The notes beneath the pieces are model-generated. The model had not been told where the DNA came from. It saw only the letters and a program-made list of their open reading frames with translations, and searched no databases. The translations under genes and the position numbers were made by a program. Source: Streptomyces thermodiastaticus (GTDB taxonomy: Bacteria > Actinomycetota > Actinomycetes > Streptomycetales > Streptomycetaceae). From it: 64,000 nucleotides of DNA. This document shows, one piece after another, positions 27,924-37,222 of this stretch. The stretch lies in contig NZ_BNBV01000008.1 in assembly GCF_014656135.1 (NCBI RefSeq), positions 155,339 through 219,338 on the forward strand, read 5' to 3'. Within the stretch, counting starts at the first letter, position 1, and each line of letters starts with the position of its first letter.

Positions 27924-28724
27924 ATGCGGCAGTACTCCCCCGACCTGACCCCTCCGTGGAAGAAGCCCCGGCCCGTGCCGGAGGTGCCGGCCGAGCCGGG
28001 CCTGGTGGTGGAGGAGCCCGGCTCCGGCTTCTGCGGGGCGGTGATCGGCTGCGAGGCAGGCACCGTGACGCTGGAGGACCGCTTCGGCCGGCACCGGGTG
28101 TTCCCGCTGCAGCCGCGGGGGTTCCTGCTGGAGGGGCGCGTGGTGACGCTGGTGAAGCCGGCCGCAGGCCCGGTGCGCCCGGCTCGCACGGCCTCCGGCT
28201 CGGTCGCGGTCCACGGCGCCCGCGCCCGCGTCGCCCGCGCCGGGCGCATCTACGTCGAGGGCCGGCACGACGCCGAGCTGGTGGAGAAGGTGTGGGGCGA
28301 CGACCTGCGCGTCGAGGGCGTGGTCGTGGAGTACCTGGAGGGCGTGGACGAGCTGCCGGCGATCGTGGAGTCCTTCGCCCCGGGCCCGCAGGCGCGGCTC
28401 GGGGTGCTGGTGGACCATCTGGTGCCGGGCTCGAAGGAGTGGCGCATCGCGCGGGCGGTGAGCGACGAGCACACGCTGGTGGTGGGCCACCCCTACATCG
28501 ACATCTGGCAGGCGGTGAAGCCGTCGTCGCTCGGGATCGGGGCGTGGCCCGACATCCCGCGCGGGCAGGACTGGAAGACGGGGGTGTGCCGGGCTCTGGG
28601 CTGGCCGGAGAACACGGGCGCGGCCTGGCAGAAGATCCTCGGGCGGGTGCGGTCCTACAAGGATCTCCAGCCGGAGCTGCTGGGGTCGGTCGAGCGTCTC
28701 ATCGACCATGTGACCGCGCCCTGA
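27924..28724 (+). CDS. DUF3097 family protein
   Basis: A 266-aa actinobacterial protein of unknown function (DUF3097). It starts MRQYSPDLTPPWKKPRPVPE, has a small beta-barrel-like part (EPGSGFCGAVIGCEAGTVTLEDRFG) and then a conserved TOPRIM-like segment: RIYVEGRHDAELVEKVWGDDLR, DELPAIVESFAP, LGVLVDHLVPGSKE. The VEGRHDAELVEKVWG and LVDH patterns recall Toprim nucleotidyl-transfer domains (Glu, then DxD-like), as in OLD/primase nucleases, so a nucleic-acid role is possible but unproven. A -10-like TATCGT ends 7 nt before the ATG. Confidence 0.8.
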   Translation: MRQYSPDLTPPWKKPRPVPEVPAEPGLVVEEPGSGFCGAVIGCEAGTVTLEDRFGRHRVFPLQPRGFLLEGRVVTLVKPAAGPVRPARTASGSVAVHGARARVARAGRIYVEGRHDAELVEKVWGDDLRVEGVVVEYLEGVDELPAIVESFAPGPQARLGVLVDHLVPGSKEWRIARAVSDEHTLVVGHPYIDIWQAVKPSSLGIGAWPDIPRGQDWKTGVCRALGWPENTGAAWQKILGRVRSYKDLQPELLGSVERLIDHVTAP

Positions 28725-28779
28725 CCGGCGCACGGCCGCCGGTCCGAAGGCGGGCGGCCCGCTGCCGCGAGGGGGTCGG

Positions 28780-30012
28780 TCAGTCCACCAGGTCGCGCAC
28801 CACCGCGTCCGCGAGCAGCCGGCCCCGCAGGGTCAGCACGGCGCGGCCCTCCTGGTAGGGGTCCGGCTCCAGCAGGCCGTCGGCGAGGGCGCGCCGGGAG
28901 GCGGCCAGCCCCTCGGACCGCAACAGGGACAGCGGCACCCCGTCCCGCAGCCGCAGCTCCAGCAAAATGCGTTCCACCCGGCGGTCCTCGTCCGTGAGCA
29001 CCTCGCGCCCGGCGCCCGGAGAGCGGCCCTGCGCCAGCGCCGCGGCGTACGCCCCGGGATGCTTGACGTTCCACCAGCGCACGCCGCCGACGTGGCTGTG
29101 GGCGCCCGGTCCGGCGCCCCACCAGTCGGCGCCGCGCCAGTACAGCTCGTTGTGCCGGCAGCGGGCGTCCGGCGAGGCGGCCCAGTTGGACACCTCGTAC
29201 CAGGTGTAGCCGGCCGCGGTGAGCACGTCCTCCGCGACGAGGTAACGGTCGGCGTGCTCGTCGTCGTCGGTCATGGGGATCTCGCCGCGGCGGATGCGCC
29301 GGGCCAGCCGGGTGCCCTCCTCCACGATGAGCGCGTAGGCGCTGATGTGGTCCGGGCCCGCGCCGATGGCGGCGTCCAGGGAGGCTCGCCAGTCGTCGTC
29401 CGACTCGCCGGGGGTGCCGTAGATGAGGTCGAGGTTGACGTGCTCGAACCCGGCGGCGCGGGCCTCGGCCACGCAGGCCTCGGGGCGGCCGGGGGTGTGG
29501 GTGCGGTCGAGGATCCGCAGCACGTGCTGCCGGGCGCTCTGCATGCCGAACGAGACCCGGGTGAAGCCGCCCTCCCGGAGCGTGGCCAGGCAGGCGGGGT
29601 CGACAGACTCCGGGTTGGCCTCCGTGGTGACCTCGGCGTCCGGGGCGAGGCCGAAGGTGTCGCGGACGGCGTCCAGCATCCGCACCAGGTCGCCGGCCGC
29701 GAGCAGCGTGGGCGTGCCGCCGCCGACGAAGACCGTGCTGACCTGGCGCGGATCGTCGCCGAGGACCTTGCGGGCGAGGCGGATCTCCTCGATCAGCATC
29801 TCCGCGTAGTTGTCGCGGGAGGCGAGCACGCCGCCGGTGCCGCGCAGCTCGGTGGCGGTGTAGGTGTTGAAGTCGCAGTAGCCGCAGCGGGTGGCGCAGT
29901 AGGGGACGTGCAGGTAGAAGCCGAGGGGACGGTCGGCGGCCCCGGCGAGCGCGGACGCGGGCAGGGCGCCGTCGGCGGGGACGGGCTCGCCGTCGGGGAG
30001 TGCGGAAGGCAT
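28780..30012 (-). CDS. hemW: HemW, radical SAM heme chaperone (CPO-like)
   Basis: A 410-aa radical SAM protein with the cluster motif CATRCGYC (CxxxCxxC) after FYLHVPY, followed by FNTYTATEL and FVGGGTPTLL. These belong to HemW rather than oxygen-independent coproporphyrinogen oxidase HemN. HemW binds heme and delivers it to respiratory proteins; the older annotation as coproporphyrinogen III oxidase is usually wrong for this class. ATG 30012 is preferred; an ATG nine bases upstream (MDP) is possible. It often adjoins lepA and hrcA in Gram-positives, and here lies in the same region. Confidence 0.9.
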   Translation of the reverse strand: MPSALPDGEPVPADGALPASALAGAADRPLGFYLHVPYCATRCGYCDFNTYTATELRGTGGVLASRDNYAEMLIEEIRLARKVLGDDPRQVSTVFVGGGTPTLLAAGDLVRMLDAVRDTFGLAPDAEVTTEANPESVDPACLATLREGGFTRVSFGMQSARQHVLRILDRTHTPGRPEACVAEARAAGFEHVNLDLIYGTPGESDDDWRASLDAAIGAGPDHISAYALIVEEGTRLARRIRRGEIPMTDDDEHADRYLVAEDVLTAAGYTWYEVSNWAASPDARCRHNELYWRGADWWGAGPGAHSHVGGVRWWNVKHPGAYAAALAQGRSPGAGREVLTDEDRRVERILLELRLRDGVPLSLLRSEGLAASRRALADGLLEPDPYQEGRAVLTLRGRLLADAVVRDLVD

Positions 30013-30059
30013 GGGGTCCATTGTCCCGCACCGCCGGGCGGTCCTCAGGGGCCGCGCCG

Positions 30060-31934
30060 TCACTCGGCCTGGAGCACCAGCAGGGCCAGGTCGTCCTCGG
30101 GCGGCCGTTCGCCGAAGTCGTGCACGAGGCGGCGGATGCGCTCGGCGACGGCGTCCGCGTCCAGCCCGGAGCAGCCCGCGAGGGCGGCGGCAAGGCCGTC
30201 GCCGTCGTCGAACTGGCGGGAGCCGCACCGCCGCTCGGTCACCCCGTCGGTGACGCACAGCAGCGTGTCGCCGGAGTGCAGCTCGAACGTGTCGCAGGTG
30301 TAGGTCTCGTCCTCGATCACCCCGAGCAGGGTCTGGGGCCGGGCGACCGTGCGGACGTCGCCGGAGCGGGTGAGGACCAGCGGCAGCGGATGCCCGGCGC
30401 TGGCCAGGGTGCAGCGCACCCCGCCGCCGCGGAGGGGGACGAGTTCGCCGTAGAGCAGGGACAGGAAGCGGGTCTGCGGGCCCTCGCCGGCGACCGGGCC
30501 GGCCAGGGCGCGGGCGGCGGCGTCGGCGGCCTCGATGGCGTCGTCCAGCAGGAGCTGGTTGAGGCGGTCCAGGACGTCGGCGACGCCGTAGCCCTCGCGG
30601 GCCAGCAGCCTGAGCCAGGGCCGGGCGAGGCCGATGACGACGGCGGCCTCGGGACCCTTGCCCTGCACGTCGCCCACGGCGAAGCACCAGCGGCTGCGGC
30701 CGGCCGGGAACAGGTCGTAGAAGTCGCCGCTGGGGCCGCCCTGGTCGCAGGGCTCGTGGACGAGGGCGCTGCGCAGGCCGGGGATCTCGGCGACCGCGCC
30801 GGGCAGCAGGCCGCGCTGGAGCACGGCGCTGATGGTGGCCTGGCGGGCGTACTGCCGGGCCGCGCCGATGCCGAGCGCGACCCGGCGGCTGAGGTCCTCC
30901 ACCAGTCCGGTGATCTCGTCGGGGAACCGCAGCAGACCGGCCCGGCCGATGACGAGGGTGCCGAGCGGGCGGCCGCCGGCGACCAGCCGGTAGGCGAGCG
31001 CCGCGCCGTGCGCCTCGTGCGGGCCGAGCGCGTCGCCGGGCCAGGGGTAGGGCTCGGGGCCCGCGGCCGGATCCTCCGGGGGGCGCGGCGGGTCCTTCTC
31101 CAGGGCGCGGCGCAGTTCCTCGATGCGGTTCTCGCTGCCGTGCCAGACCCGGGCCAGACGCGGGCCGGGGCCCTGTGTGCCCTGGCCCCAGCCGCTGCGG
31201 AGCGCGGCCTCGTCCTCGAGCCACACCGCGCACCAGTCGGCGAGCCGGGGGACGAGGAGCTGTCCGGTCAGGGCGGCGACCAGGTCCTCGTCGAGCTGTC
31301 CGGCGAGCAGGTCGGAGGCCTCGGCGAGGAAGGACAGCGCGCCGCGGCCCAGCCACTCGTGGTCGCGTCCGGCGCGCTGCGGCTGAGGCGCGAGCCGCTC
31401 GGCGACGCCGAGGGCGGGCTCGTCGGCGTACGGCTCGCTGCCGGGGGCGCGGTGGACGGGCAGCCGGGCCCAGACGGTCTTGGCGCCGGTGCGGTAGGTG
31501 ACGCCCCATTCCTCGGCGAGCGCGGTGACCAGGCGCAGGCCCCGGCCGTACTCCGGGGGTTCTCCGTCCGTCTCCCCGGCGTGCCGGGCGGGGGCGCGCG
31601 AGGGGTGGCGGTCGGACACCTCGACGACGCAGCTGCCGGAGTCCGGCTCCAGCCGGCAGACCAGGCCGACGTCGGTGCCGGCGTGCACGACGGCGTTGGT
31701 GACCAGTTCGCTGACCACCACCACGACCTCGTCGGCGAGGCGGTCGGGCACGGTCAGGCCGCGCTCGCGCCATCCGGCGAGCGCCGCGCGGGTCAGCCCG
31801 CGGGCGTTGCCCGGGGCGAGGGGCCCGCCGGGGAACGTGGCCCGCGCCTGGGTGCCGTCGTCCTCCCCGTGCGGGCACGCGGGCCCCCCGGGGGCGGGGG
31901 ACCCGGTCTCGCGCTGTGTCGGAATGACCCCCAT
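30060..31934 (-). CDS. SpoIIE/RsbU-type PP2C phosphatase with N-terminal anti-sigma-like ATPase domain
   Basis: A 624-aa cytoplasmic signalling protein with three parts. First is a HATPase (RsbW-like) domain (LADEVVVVVSELVTNAVVHAGTD and GRGLRLVTALAEEWGV). Second is a GAF-like middle with YRLVAGGRPLGTLVIG. Third is a C-terminal PP2C/SpoIIE domain (GGPSGDFYDLFPAG, VGDVQGKGPEAAVVIG, LLCVTDGVTE) whose metal-binding Asp residues are present. Such proteins both phosphorylate and dephosphorylate anti-sigma antagonists in partner-switching circuits; Streptomyces has dozens. ATG 31934 has GGGAG 6 nt upstream; ATG 31961 is the alternative. No cognate antagonist gene is adjacent, so its partner lies elsewhere. 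Confidence 0.87.
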   Translation of the reverse strand: MGVIPTQRETGSPAPGGPACPHGEDDGTQARATFPGGPLAPGNARGLTRAALAGWRERGLTVPDRLADEVVVVVSELVTNAVVHAGTDVGLVCRLEPDSGSCVVEVSDRHPSRAPARHAGETDGEPPEYGRGLRLVTALAEEWGVTYRTGAKTVWARLPVHRAPGSEPYADEPALGVAERLAPQPQRAGRDHEWLGRGALSFLAEASDLLAGQLDEDLVAALTGQLLVPRLADWCAVWLEDEAALRSGWGQGTQGPGPRLARVWHGSENRIEELRRALEKDPPRPPEDPAAGPEPYPWPGDALGPHEAHGAALAYRLVAGGRPLGTLVIGRAGLLRFPDEITGLVEDLSRRVALGIGAARQYARQATISAVLQRGLLPGAVAEIPGLRSALVHEPCDQGGPSGDFYDLFPAGRSRWCFAVGDVQGKGPEAAVVIGLARPWLRLLAREGYGVADVLDRLNQLLLDDAIEAADAAARALAGPVAGEGPQTRFLSLLYGELVPLRGGGVRCTLASAGHPLPLVLTRSGDVRTVARPQTLLGVIEDETYTCDTFELHSGDTLLCVTDGVTERRCGSRQFDDGDGLAAALAGCSGLDADAVAERIRRLVHDFGERPPEDDLALLVLQAE

Positions 31935-32115
31935 CTGCGGCTCCCGGGGTGCGCACACCATCGGACTGTCGGGGACAGGGTGACAGAACGACTGCGCCCA
32001 TAAGCGCCGAGTTACCGAAGTGGCCGAACGAAGACGCGAACCGCCCCAGGGAGTTGGTCAGAAGTGGCCAGGTTCAGTCGTTATCGCACAGAGGAAGGAA
32101 CGGAACGAAAGGACC

Positions 32116-32157
32116 GGCCCCTGTCCCGCACTCCGTCACGGGCGCGGGACAGGGGCC
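32116..32157 (-). terminator. Terminator after the acyl-CoA ligase gene
   Basis: A perfect 14-bp inverted repeat (32116-32129 with 32144-32157, 14-nt loop) begins 13 nt after the ligase stop. Confidence 0.85.
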
Positions 32158-32169
32158 CGGTGCCGGTGC

Positions 32170-34044
32170 TCACGCCTCCCGCGTGCCCGCGTACATCTCG
32201 TCGATCAGGTGCTTGTACGTCCGCTCGACCACCGGCCGCTTCAGCTTCAGGCTCGGGGTGATCTCACCGTGCTCGACGTCGAGGTCGCGCGGCAGCAGAC
32301 GGAACTTCTTGATCGTCTGCCAGCGCTGCAGGCCCTGGTTGAGCTTCTGGACGTAGCCGTCGATCAGCTCGACGGTCTGCGGGGCGGCGACGACCTCGGC
32401 GTACGACTTGCCGGCCAGGCCGTTGTCCTTGGCCCACTCCAGGATCGCCTCCTCCTCCAGGGCGATCAGGGCGGTGCAGTAGTTCCGGTCGGCGCCGTGG
32501 ACGAGGATGTTCGACACGTACGGGCACACCGCCTTGAACTGGCCCTCGACCTCGGCCGGCGCGATGTACTTGCCGCCGGAGGTTTTGATGAGGTCCTTCT
32601 TGCGGTCGGTGATGCGCAGATAGCCGTCCGGGGACAGCTCGCCGATGTCGCCGGTGTGGAACCAGCCGTCGGGCTCCAGCACCTCCGCGGTCTTGTCCGG
32701 CAGCTTGTGGTAGCCCTGCATGATGCCGGGGCCGCGCAGCAGGATCTCGCCGTCCTCCGCGATGCGGACCTCGGTGCCGGGCAGCGGCTTGCCCACGGTG
32801 CCGGTGCGGTAGGCCTCGCCGGGGTTGACGAAGGAGGCGGCGGAGGACTCGGTCAGGCCGTAGCCCTCCAGGATGTGGATGCCGGCGCCGGCGAAGAAGT
32901 AGCCGATCTCCGGGGCGAGGGCGGCGCTGCCGGAGACGCAGGCGCGCAGCCGCCCGCCGAACGCCTCGCGGATCTTGGAGTAGACGAGCGCGTCGGCGAT
33001 CTTGTGCTTGGCGGTCAGCCCGGCGGGCGCGGAGCGCACCCCGGTGCGCTGGAAGTTGTCCTGGGTGACCTTGGCGTACTCCCGGGCGACCCCGGCGGCC
33101 CACTGGAAGATCTTGTACTTGGCCGCGCCGCCCTCGCGGGCCTTGGCGGCCACGCCGTTGTAGACCTTCTCGAAGATGCGCGGCACGGCGGCCATGTAGG
33201 TGGGCTGGACGACCGGCAGATTCTCGATGATCTTGTCGACGCGGCCGTCGACGGCGGTGACGTGCCCGACCTCGATCTGCCCGGAGGTGAGGACCTTGCC
33301 GAAGACGTGGGCGAGCGGCAGCCACAGGTACTGCACGTCGTCGGGGCCGATCAGGCCGGTGGCGGCGATCGCCTTGGCCATGTAGGACCAGTTGTCGTGC
33401 GGCAGCCGCACACCCTTGGGCCGGCCTGTGGTGCCCGAGGTGTAGATGAGGGTGGCGAGCTGGTCCTTGGTGAGTGCGCCGACCCGCTCCTTGATCAGCT
33501 CGGGGTGCTGCCGCAGATGGGCCGCCCCGCGGCGCTCCAGCTCGGCCAGGGTGAGCACGAAGTCGTCGGTGTCCACGCCCTCGGCGTCGATGACGACGAC
33601 GTGGTGCAGGTCGGGCAGTTCGGCGCGGTGGCCGAGGGCCTTGGCGAGCTGCTCGGCGTTCTCCGCGACGAGGACCTTGCTCTCGGAGTCGGAGAGGATG
33701 AACACCGACTCGTCGGCGTTGGTCTGCGGGTAGATCGTGGTGGTGGCCGCGCCGGCGCACATGATGCCGAGGTCGGCCAGCAGCCATTCCACGCGGGTGG
33801 TGGAGGCCAGCGCCACCCGCTCCTCGGGCTGTACGCCCAGTTCGATGAGACCGGCGGCGATGGCGTAGACCCGTTCGGCGGCCTGCGCCCAGGTCAGCGA
33901 CTTCCAGTCGTCCGGGCCCTGCCCCGAGGCCGGCGGCACCGGGTAGCGGTAGGCCTCCGCGTCCGGGGTGGCGGCCACGCGCTCCAGGAAGAGGGCCGCC
34001 ACGGACGGCGGACGGTTCTCGATCAGGGTCTGTGCGTCGCTCAC
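32170..34044 (-). CDS. Long-chain fatty acid-CoA ligase (AMP-forming)
   Basis: A 624-aa ANL-superfamily enzyme that adenylates and CoA-activates long-chain fatty acids. The P-loop A3 motif YTSGTTGRPKG is at 201-211, LEGYGLTESSA near 400, and the A8 hinge WFHTGDIGELSPDGYLRITDRKKD near 510-540 with catalytic Lys in TSGGKYIAP. Start MSDAQTLIENRPPSV is conserved for the FadD15-like group. The 332-nt upstream region holds an ACTCGCGAGT palindrome, a possible site for a fatty-acid-responsive regulator. Chain-length preference is not readable. Function class is confident. Confidence 0.92.
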   Translation of the reverse strand: MSDAQTLIENRPPSVAALFLERVAATPDAEAYRYPVPPASGQGPDDWKSLTWAQAAERVYAIAAGLIELGVQPEERVALASTTRVEWLLADLGIMCAGAATTTIYPQTNADESVFILSDSESKVLVAENAEQLAKALGHRAELPDLHHVVVIDAEGVDTDDFVLTLAELERRGAAHLRQHPELIKERVGALTKDQLATLIYTSGTTGRPKGVRLPHDNWSYMAKAIAATGLIGPDDVQYLWLPLAHVFGKVLTSGQIEVGHVTAVDGRVDKIIENLPVVQPTYMAAVPRIFEKVYNGVAAKAREGGAAKYKIFQWAAGVAREYAKVTQDNFQRTGVRSAPAGLTAKHKIADALVYSKIREAFGGRLRACVSGSAALAPEIGYFFAGAGIHILEGYGLTESSAASFVNPGEAYRTGTVGKPLPGTEVRIAEDGEILLRGPGIMQGYHKLPDKTAEVLEPDGWFHTGDIGELSPDGYLRITDRKKDLIKTSGGKYIAPAEVEGQFKAVCPYVSNILVHGADRNYCTALIALEEEAILEWAKDNGLAGKSYAEVVAAPQTVELIDGYVQKLNQGLQRWQTIKKFRLLPRDLDVEHGEITPSLKLKRPVVERTYKHLIDEMYAGTREA

Positions 34045-34186
34045 GACATCCTCCGGGGCCCGCGACAGTGCGGCTGGCTCAACGTACGGCTGGGTTGACT
34101 CGAATGATTCGGGCAGGTGTTCGATTGAAGGGGTTGGGTCGACGACAGGGCGACAGGGTGTGCCCTCGCCCCGGCCGGGCGTTGTT

Positions 34187-34200
34187 TAACTCGCGAGTAA
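34187..34200. promoter_or_regulatory. Palindromic operator candidate upstream of the acyl-CoA ligase gene
   Basis: ACTCGCGAGT (34189-34198) is a perfect 10-bp palindrome with flanking T/A matches, in an AT-richer patch (GTTTAACTCGCGAGTAAC) 142 nt before the ligase ATG. TetR-family fatty-acid regulators often use short palindromes of this shape. The binding protein is unknown. Confidence 0.4.
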
Positions 34201-34293
34201 CTATCGGGCAGGGACAGAGTAAGGGCCGACCGCCCGGTACGTAAGGGGCTGCGGCCTGTCACTTCGTACACACCGGGGGCACCCCGACGCACA

Positions 34294-34325
34294 GGGGCCC
34301 GCCGCACTTTCGTACGACGGGCCCC
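34294..34325 (-). terminator. Terminator after lepA
   Basis: GGGGCCCG at 34294-34301 pairs with CGGGCCCC at 34318-34325 (8 bp, 16-nt loop), 51 nt past the lepA stop. Confidence 0.75.
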
Positions 34326-34376
34326 ATTTCACCCGCTTCGCCGGTCCGCCGGCCGGACGCCACGGGCTACCGGCGG

Positions 34377-36245
34377 TTACTTCTTGCCCTTGCTTGATCC
34401 CGCGCTGTCATCGCTGGAGAGCACCGCGATGAAGGCCTCCTGCGGAACCTCCACGGAACCCACCATCTTCATGCGCTTCTTGCCCTCCTTCTGCTTCTCC
34501 AGCAGCTTGCGCTTGCGGGAGATGTCACCGCCGTAGCACTTGGCGAGGACGTCCTTGCGGATGGCGCGGATGGTCTCGCGGGCGATCACCCGGGACCCGA
34601 TCGCGGCCTGCACCGGCACCTCGAAGTTCTGCCGCGGGATCAACTCCTTGAGCTTGGCGACGAGCCGCACACCGTACTGGTACGCCTGGTCCTTGTGGGT
34701 GATCACCGAAAAGGCGTCCACCTTGTCGCCGTGCAGCAGGATGTCGACCTTCACCAGGGAGCTGCTCTGCTCGCCGGTGGGCTCGTAGTCCAGGGACGCA
34801 TACCCGCGGGTCTTGGACTTCAGCTGGTCGAAGAAGTCGAACACGATCTCCGCGAGCGGGAGGGTGTAGCGGATCTCGACGCGGTCCTCGGACAGGTAGT
34901 CCATGCCGAGCAGGGTGCCGCGCCGGTTCTGGCACAGCTCCATGATCGCGCCGATGAACTCGGTGGGCGCCAGGATGGTGGCCCGCACCACCGGCTCGAA
35001 CACCTCACGGATCTTGCCCTCGGGGAACTCGCTGGGGTTGGTGACGGTGTGCTCGGTGCCGTCCTCCATCACCACCCGGTACACCACGTTGGGCGCGGTG
35101 GCGATCAGGTCCAGGCCGAACTCGCGCTCGAGCCGTTCCCGGATCACGTCCAGGTGCAGCAGGCCGAGGAAGCCGACACGGAAACCGAAGCCGAGCGCGG
35201 CGGAGGTTTCCGGCTCGTAGACCAGCGCGGCGTCGTTCAGCTGCAGCTTGTCCAGCGCGTCGCGCAGCTCCGGGTAGTCGGAGCCGTCCAGCGGATACAG
35301 CCCGGAGAACACCATCGGCTTGGGGTCCTTGTAGCCGCCCAGCGGCTCCTCGGCCCCCTTGTTCTGGCTGGTGATCGTGTCACCGACCTTGGACTGGCGG
35401 ACGTCCTTCACACCGGTGATCAGGTAGCCCACCTCGCCGACGCCCAGGCCGTCGGCCGGCAGCATCTCCGGGGAGTTGACGCCGATCTCCAGCAGCTCGT
35501 GCGTGGCACCGGTGGACATCATCTCGATGCGCTCACGCTTGCTGAGCTGCCCGTCCACGACACGGACGTAGGTCACCACACCCCGGTAGGGGTCGTAGAC
35601 CGAGTCGAAGATCATCGCGCGGGCGGGGGCGTCGGCGACACCGACCGGGGCCGGGATCTGCTCGACCACCTTGTCCAGCAGCGCCTCCACGCCCACACCC
35701 GTCTTGGCGGAGACCTTCAGCACGTCGTCCGGCTCGCAGCCGACCAGGTTCGCCAGCTCCTCGGCGAACTTCTCCGGCTGCGCGGCCGGCAGGTCGATCT
35801 TGTTGAGCACCGGGATGATCGTGAGGTCGTTCTCCATCGCCAGGTAGAGGTTGGCGAGGGTCTGCGCCTCGATGCCCTGGGCGGCGTCGACCAGAAGAAT
35901 GGTCCCCTCGCAGGCGGCGAGCGACCGCGAGACCTCGTAGGTGAAGTCGACGTGCCCCGGGGTGTCGATCATGTTGAGGATGTGCGTGTTGCCGGGGTCG
36001 TGGGTGGGAGCCCACGGCAGACGCACCGCCTGGGACTTGATCGTGATGCCGCGCTCGCGCTCGATGTCCATGCGGTCGAGGTACTGAGCGCGCATCTGCC
36101 GCTGCTCGACCACCCCGGTCAGCTGGAGCATCCGGTCGGCGAGCGTGGACTTGCCGTGGTCGATGTGCGCGATGATGCAGAAGTTGCGGATCAGTGCCGG
36201 GTCCGTACGGCTCGGCTCGGGCACATTGTCAGTGGTCGCGGGCAC
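34377..36245 (-). CDS. lepA: Elongation factor 4 (LepA)
   Basis: A 622-aa ribosomal GTPase that back-translocates or aids initiation and assembly. G1 is AHIDHGKS (26-33), the switch region has [15 protein letters not shown]3 is DTPGHVDF, G4 is NKID. The C-terminal LepA-specific domain ends with [24 protein letters not shown], which confirms it is LepA and not EF-G. Divergent from rpsT with 234 nt between them, an arrangement common in actinobacteria. Confidence 0.97.
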   Translation of the reverse strand: MPATTDNVPEPSRTDPALIRNFCIIAHIDHGKSTLADRMLQLTGVVEQRQMRAQYLDRMDIERERGITIKSQAVRLPWAPTHDPGNTHILNMIDTPGHVDFTYEVSRSLAACEGTILLVDAAQGIEAQTLANLYLAMENDLTIIPVLNKIDLPAAQPEKFAEELANLVGCEPDDVLKVSAKTGVGVEALLDKVVEQIPAPVGVADAPARAMIFDSVYDPYRGVVTYVRVVDGQLSKRERIEMMSTGATHELLEIGVNSPEMLPADGLGVGEVGYLITGVKDVRQSKVGDTITSQNKGAEEPLGGYKDPKPMVFSGLYPLDGSDYPELRDALDKLQLNDAALVYEPETSAALGFGFRVGFLGLLHLDVIRERLEREFGLDLIATAPNVVYRVVMEDGTEHTVTNPSEFPEGKIREVFEPVVRATILAPTEFIGAIMELCQNRRGTLLGMDYLSEDRVEIRYTLPLAEIVFDFFDQLKSKTRGYASLDYEPTGEQSSSLVKVDILLHGDKVDAFSVITHKDQAYQYGVRLVAKLKELIPRQNFEVPVQAAIGSRVIARETIRAIRKDVLAKCYGGDISRKRKLLEKQKEGKKRMKMVGSVEVPQEAFIAVLSSDDSAGSSKGKK

Positions 36246-36333
36246 GCAGGGTCCTGTCTCTTGAGGCGCCTTATGCCTCGGGTCGGATCGTTACGTAGTC
36301 TCCATGGTCCCACGACGGACGGCGGGAGCGGGT

Positions 36334-36363
36334 TTGGGCCACGACAAGCGCCGCTGCTAGTCT
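36334..36363 (+). promoter_or_regulatory. Promoter of rpsT
   Basis: TTGGGC (36334-36339) and TAGTCT (36358-36363) with an 18-nt spacer resemble a principal-sigma-factor (HrdB-type) promoter, about 116 nt before rpsT. S20 genes in other bacteria are autoregulated through their leader; the long untranslated leader fits this. Confidence 0.5.
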
Positions 36364-36479
36364 GACTGGCTGTGCCTCATGCTCGTTCGGCATGCCCGCT
36401 CGGTCGCGAGGCGCGATTCACAGAAAACACCGGCACGGGACCCGCACGGGCCCGGGCCAGAACTTGAAAAGGCTCTTTC

Positions 36480-36746
36480 GTGGCGAACATCAAGTCTCAG
36501 ATCAAGCGGATCAAGACCAACGAGAAGGCCCGGCTGCGCAACAAGGCCGTCAAGTCCTCCCTGAAGACCGCGATCCGCAAGGCTCGCGAGGCCGCTGCCG
36601 CGGGTGACGTCGAGAAGGCCACCGCGCTGCAGCGTGCTGCCGCGCGCCAGCTGGACAAGGCCGTCTCGAAGGGCGTCATCCACAAGAACCAGGCCGCCAA
36701 CAAGAAGTCGGCCCTGGCTCGGCAGGTCGCGGCCCTCAAGGGCTGA
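36480..36746 (+). CDS. rpsT: 30S ribosomal protein S20
   Basis: An 88-aa, lysine- and arginine-rich protein that binds 16S rRNA helices. It starts [20 protein letters not shown] and ends [20 protein letters not shown], the typical three-helix S20. The GTG start has AAAAGG 7 nt upstream. A single-gene unit, ended by the hairpin at 36822-36863. Confidence 0.98.
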   Translation: MANIKSQIKRIKTNEKARLRNKAVKSSLKTAIRKAREAAAAGDVEKATALQRAAARQLDKAVSKGVIHKNQAANKKSALARQVAALKG

Positions 36747-36821
36747 GGTTCCTTCGATCTGACCGCCGGAAGGACCCGGGCGGGCCCTCTCTCATCCGCC
36801 CCCGACCGGCACCACCATCCC

Positions 36822-36863
36822 GAGCCCGTACGCGGCCTGCGTTCGCCACGCGGGTACGGGCTC
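36822..36863 (+). terminator. Terminator after rpsT
   Basis: GAGCCCGTAC at 36822-36831 pairs with GTACGGGCTC at 36854-36863; three more pairs (GCG/CGC) follow after a 2-nt bulge. About 13 bp in total, 76 nt after the rpsT stop. Confidence 0.7.
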
Positions 36864-37110
36864 ACCCTTGCAGACCTTGGGCTCCGGAGGTCTCCCCTGT
36901 CCCCAGGGGGAGGCCTGCCGGGGCCTTTGGTCTTTCTGGGCCTTTTGTCCTTTGGTGTTTCCGGGCCCTTTGATCTTTCTGGGGGCGTGTGATCGTTTCC
37001 TGGGGGGCCGTGTGATCGTCCCGCCGGCCGGCCGCGACCGTCCGGCCGGCCCGGGCTTCGTCCCGGGCCGGGCTCTTCGGCCCCGGAGCCGGCCTCTTCT
37101 CCTCCCGGGG

Positions 37111-37210
37111 GCGTCTCGTCGGCTCCAGGGGTGTCTCCTCGGCTCCGGGGGTGTCTCCTCGGCTCCGGGGGTGTCTCCTCGGCTCCGGGGGTGCCTCGTG
37201 GGCTCCGGGC
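37111..37210. repeat. Five 20-bp tandem repeats between rpsT and holA
   Basis: Units begin at 37111, 37131, 37151, 37171 and 37191. Units at 37131-37190 are three identical copies of GTGTCTCCTCGGCTCCGGGG, and the two outer ones carry 3-4 changes. The array ends 13 nt before the holA stop. The rest of the 476-nt interval 36747-37222 holds the rpsT terminator and a T-rich degenerate stretch (about 36915-37020, with CCTTTGGTCTTTCTGG-like echoes and two copies of CGTGTGATCGT). I see no credible gene there; frames crossing the repeat give low-complexity Pro/Glu/Arg peptides. Confidence 0.85.
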
Positions 37211-37222
37211 ATCCGGCGCCGT

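Noticed and set aside
28780..30012. Oxygen-independent coproporphyrinogen III oxidase HemN
   Set aside because: Motifs and context fit HemW, the heme chaperone, instead.
37111..37210. 20-bp repeats as a CRISPR array
   Set aside because: Units are directly adjacent without spacers and no cas genes are near; it is a plain tandem repeat.
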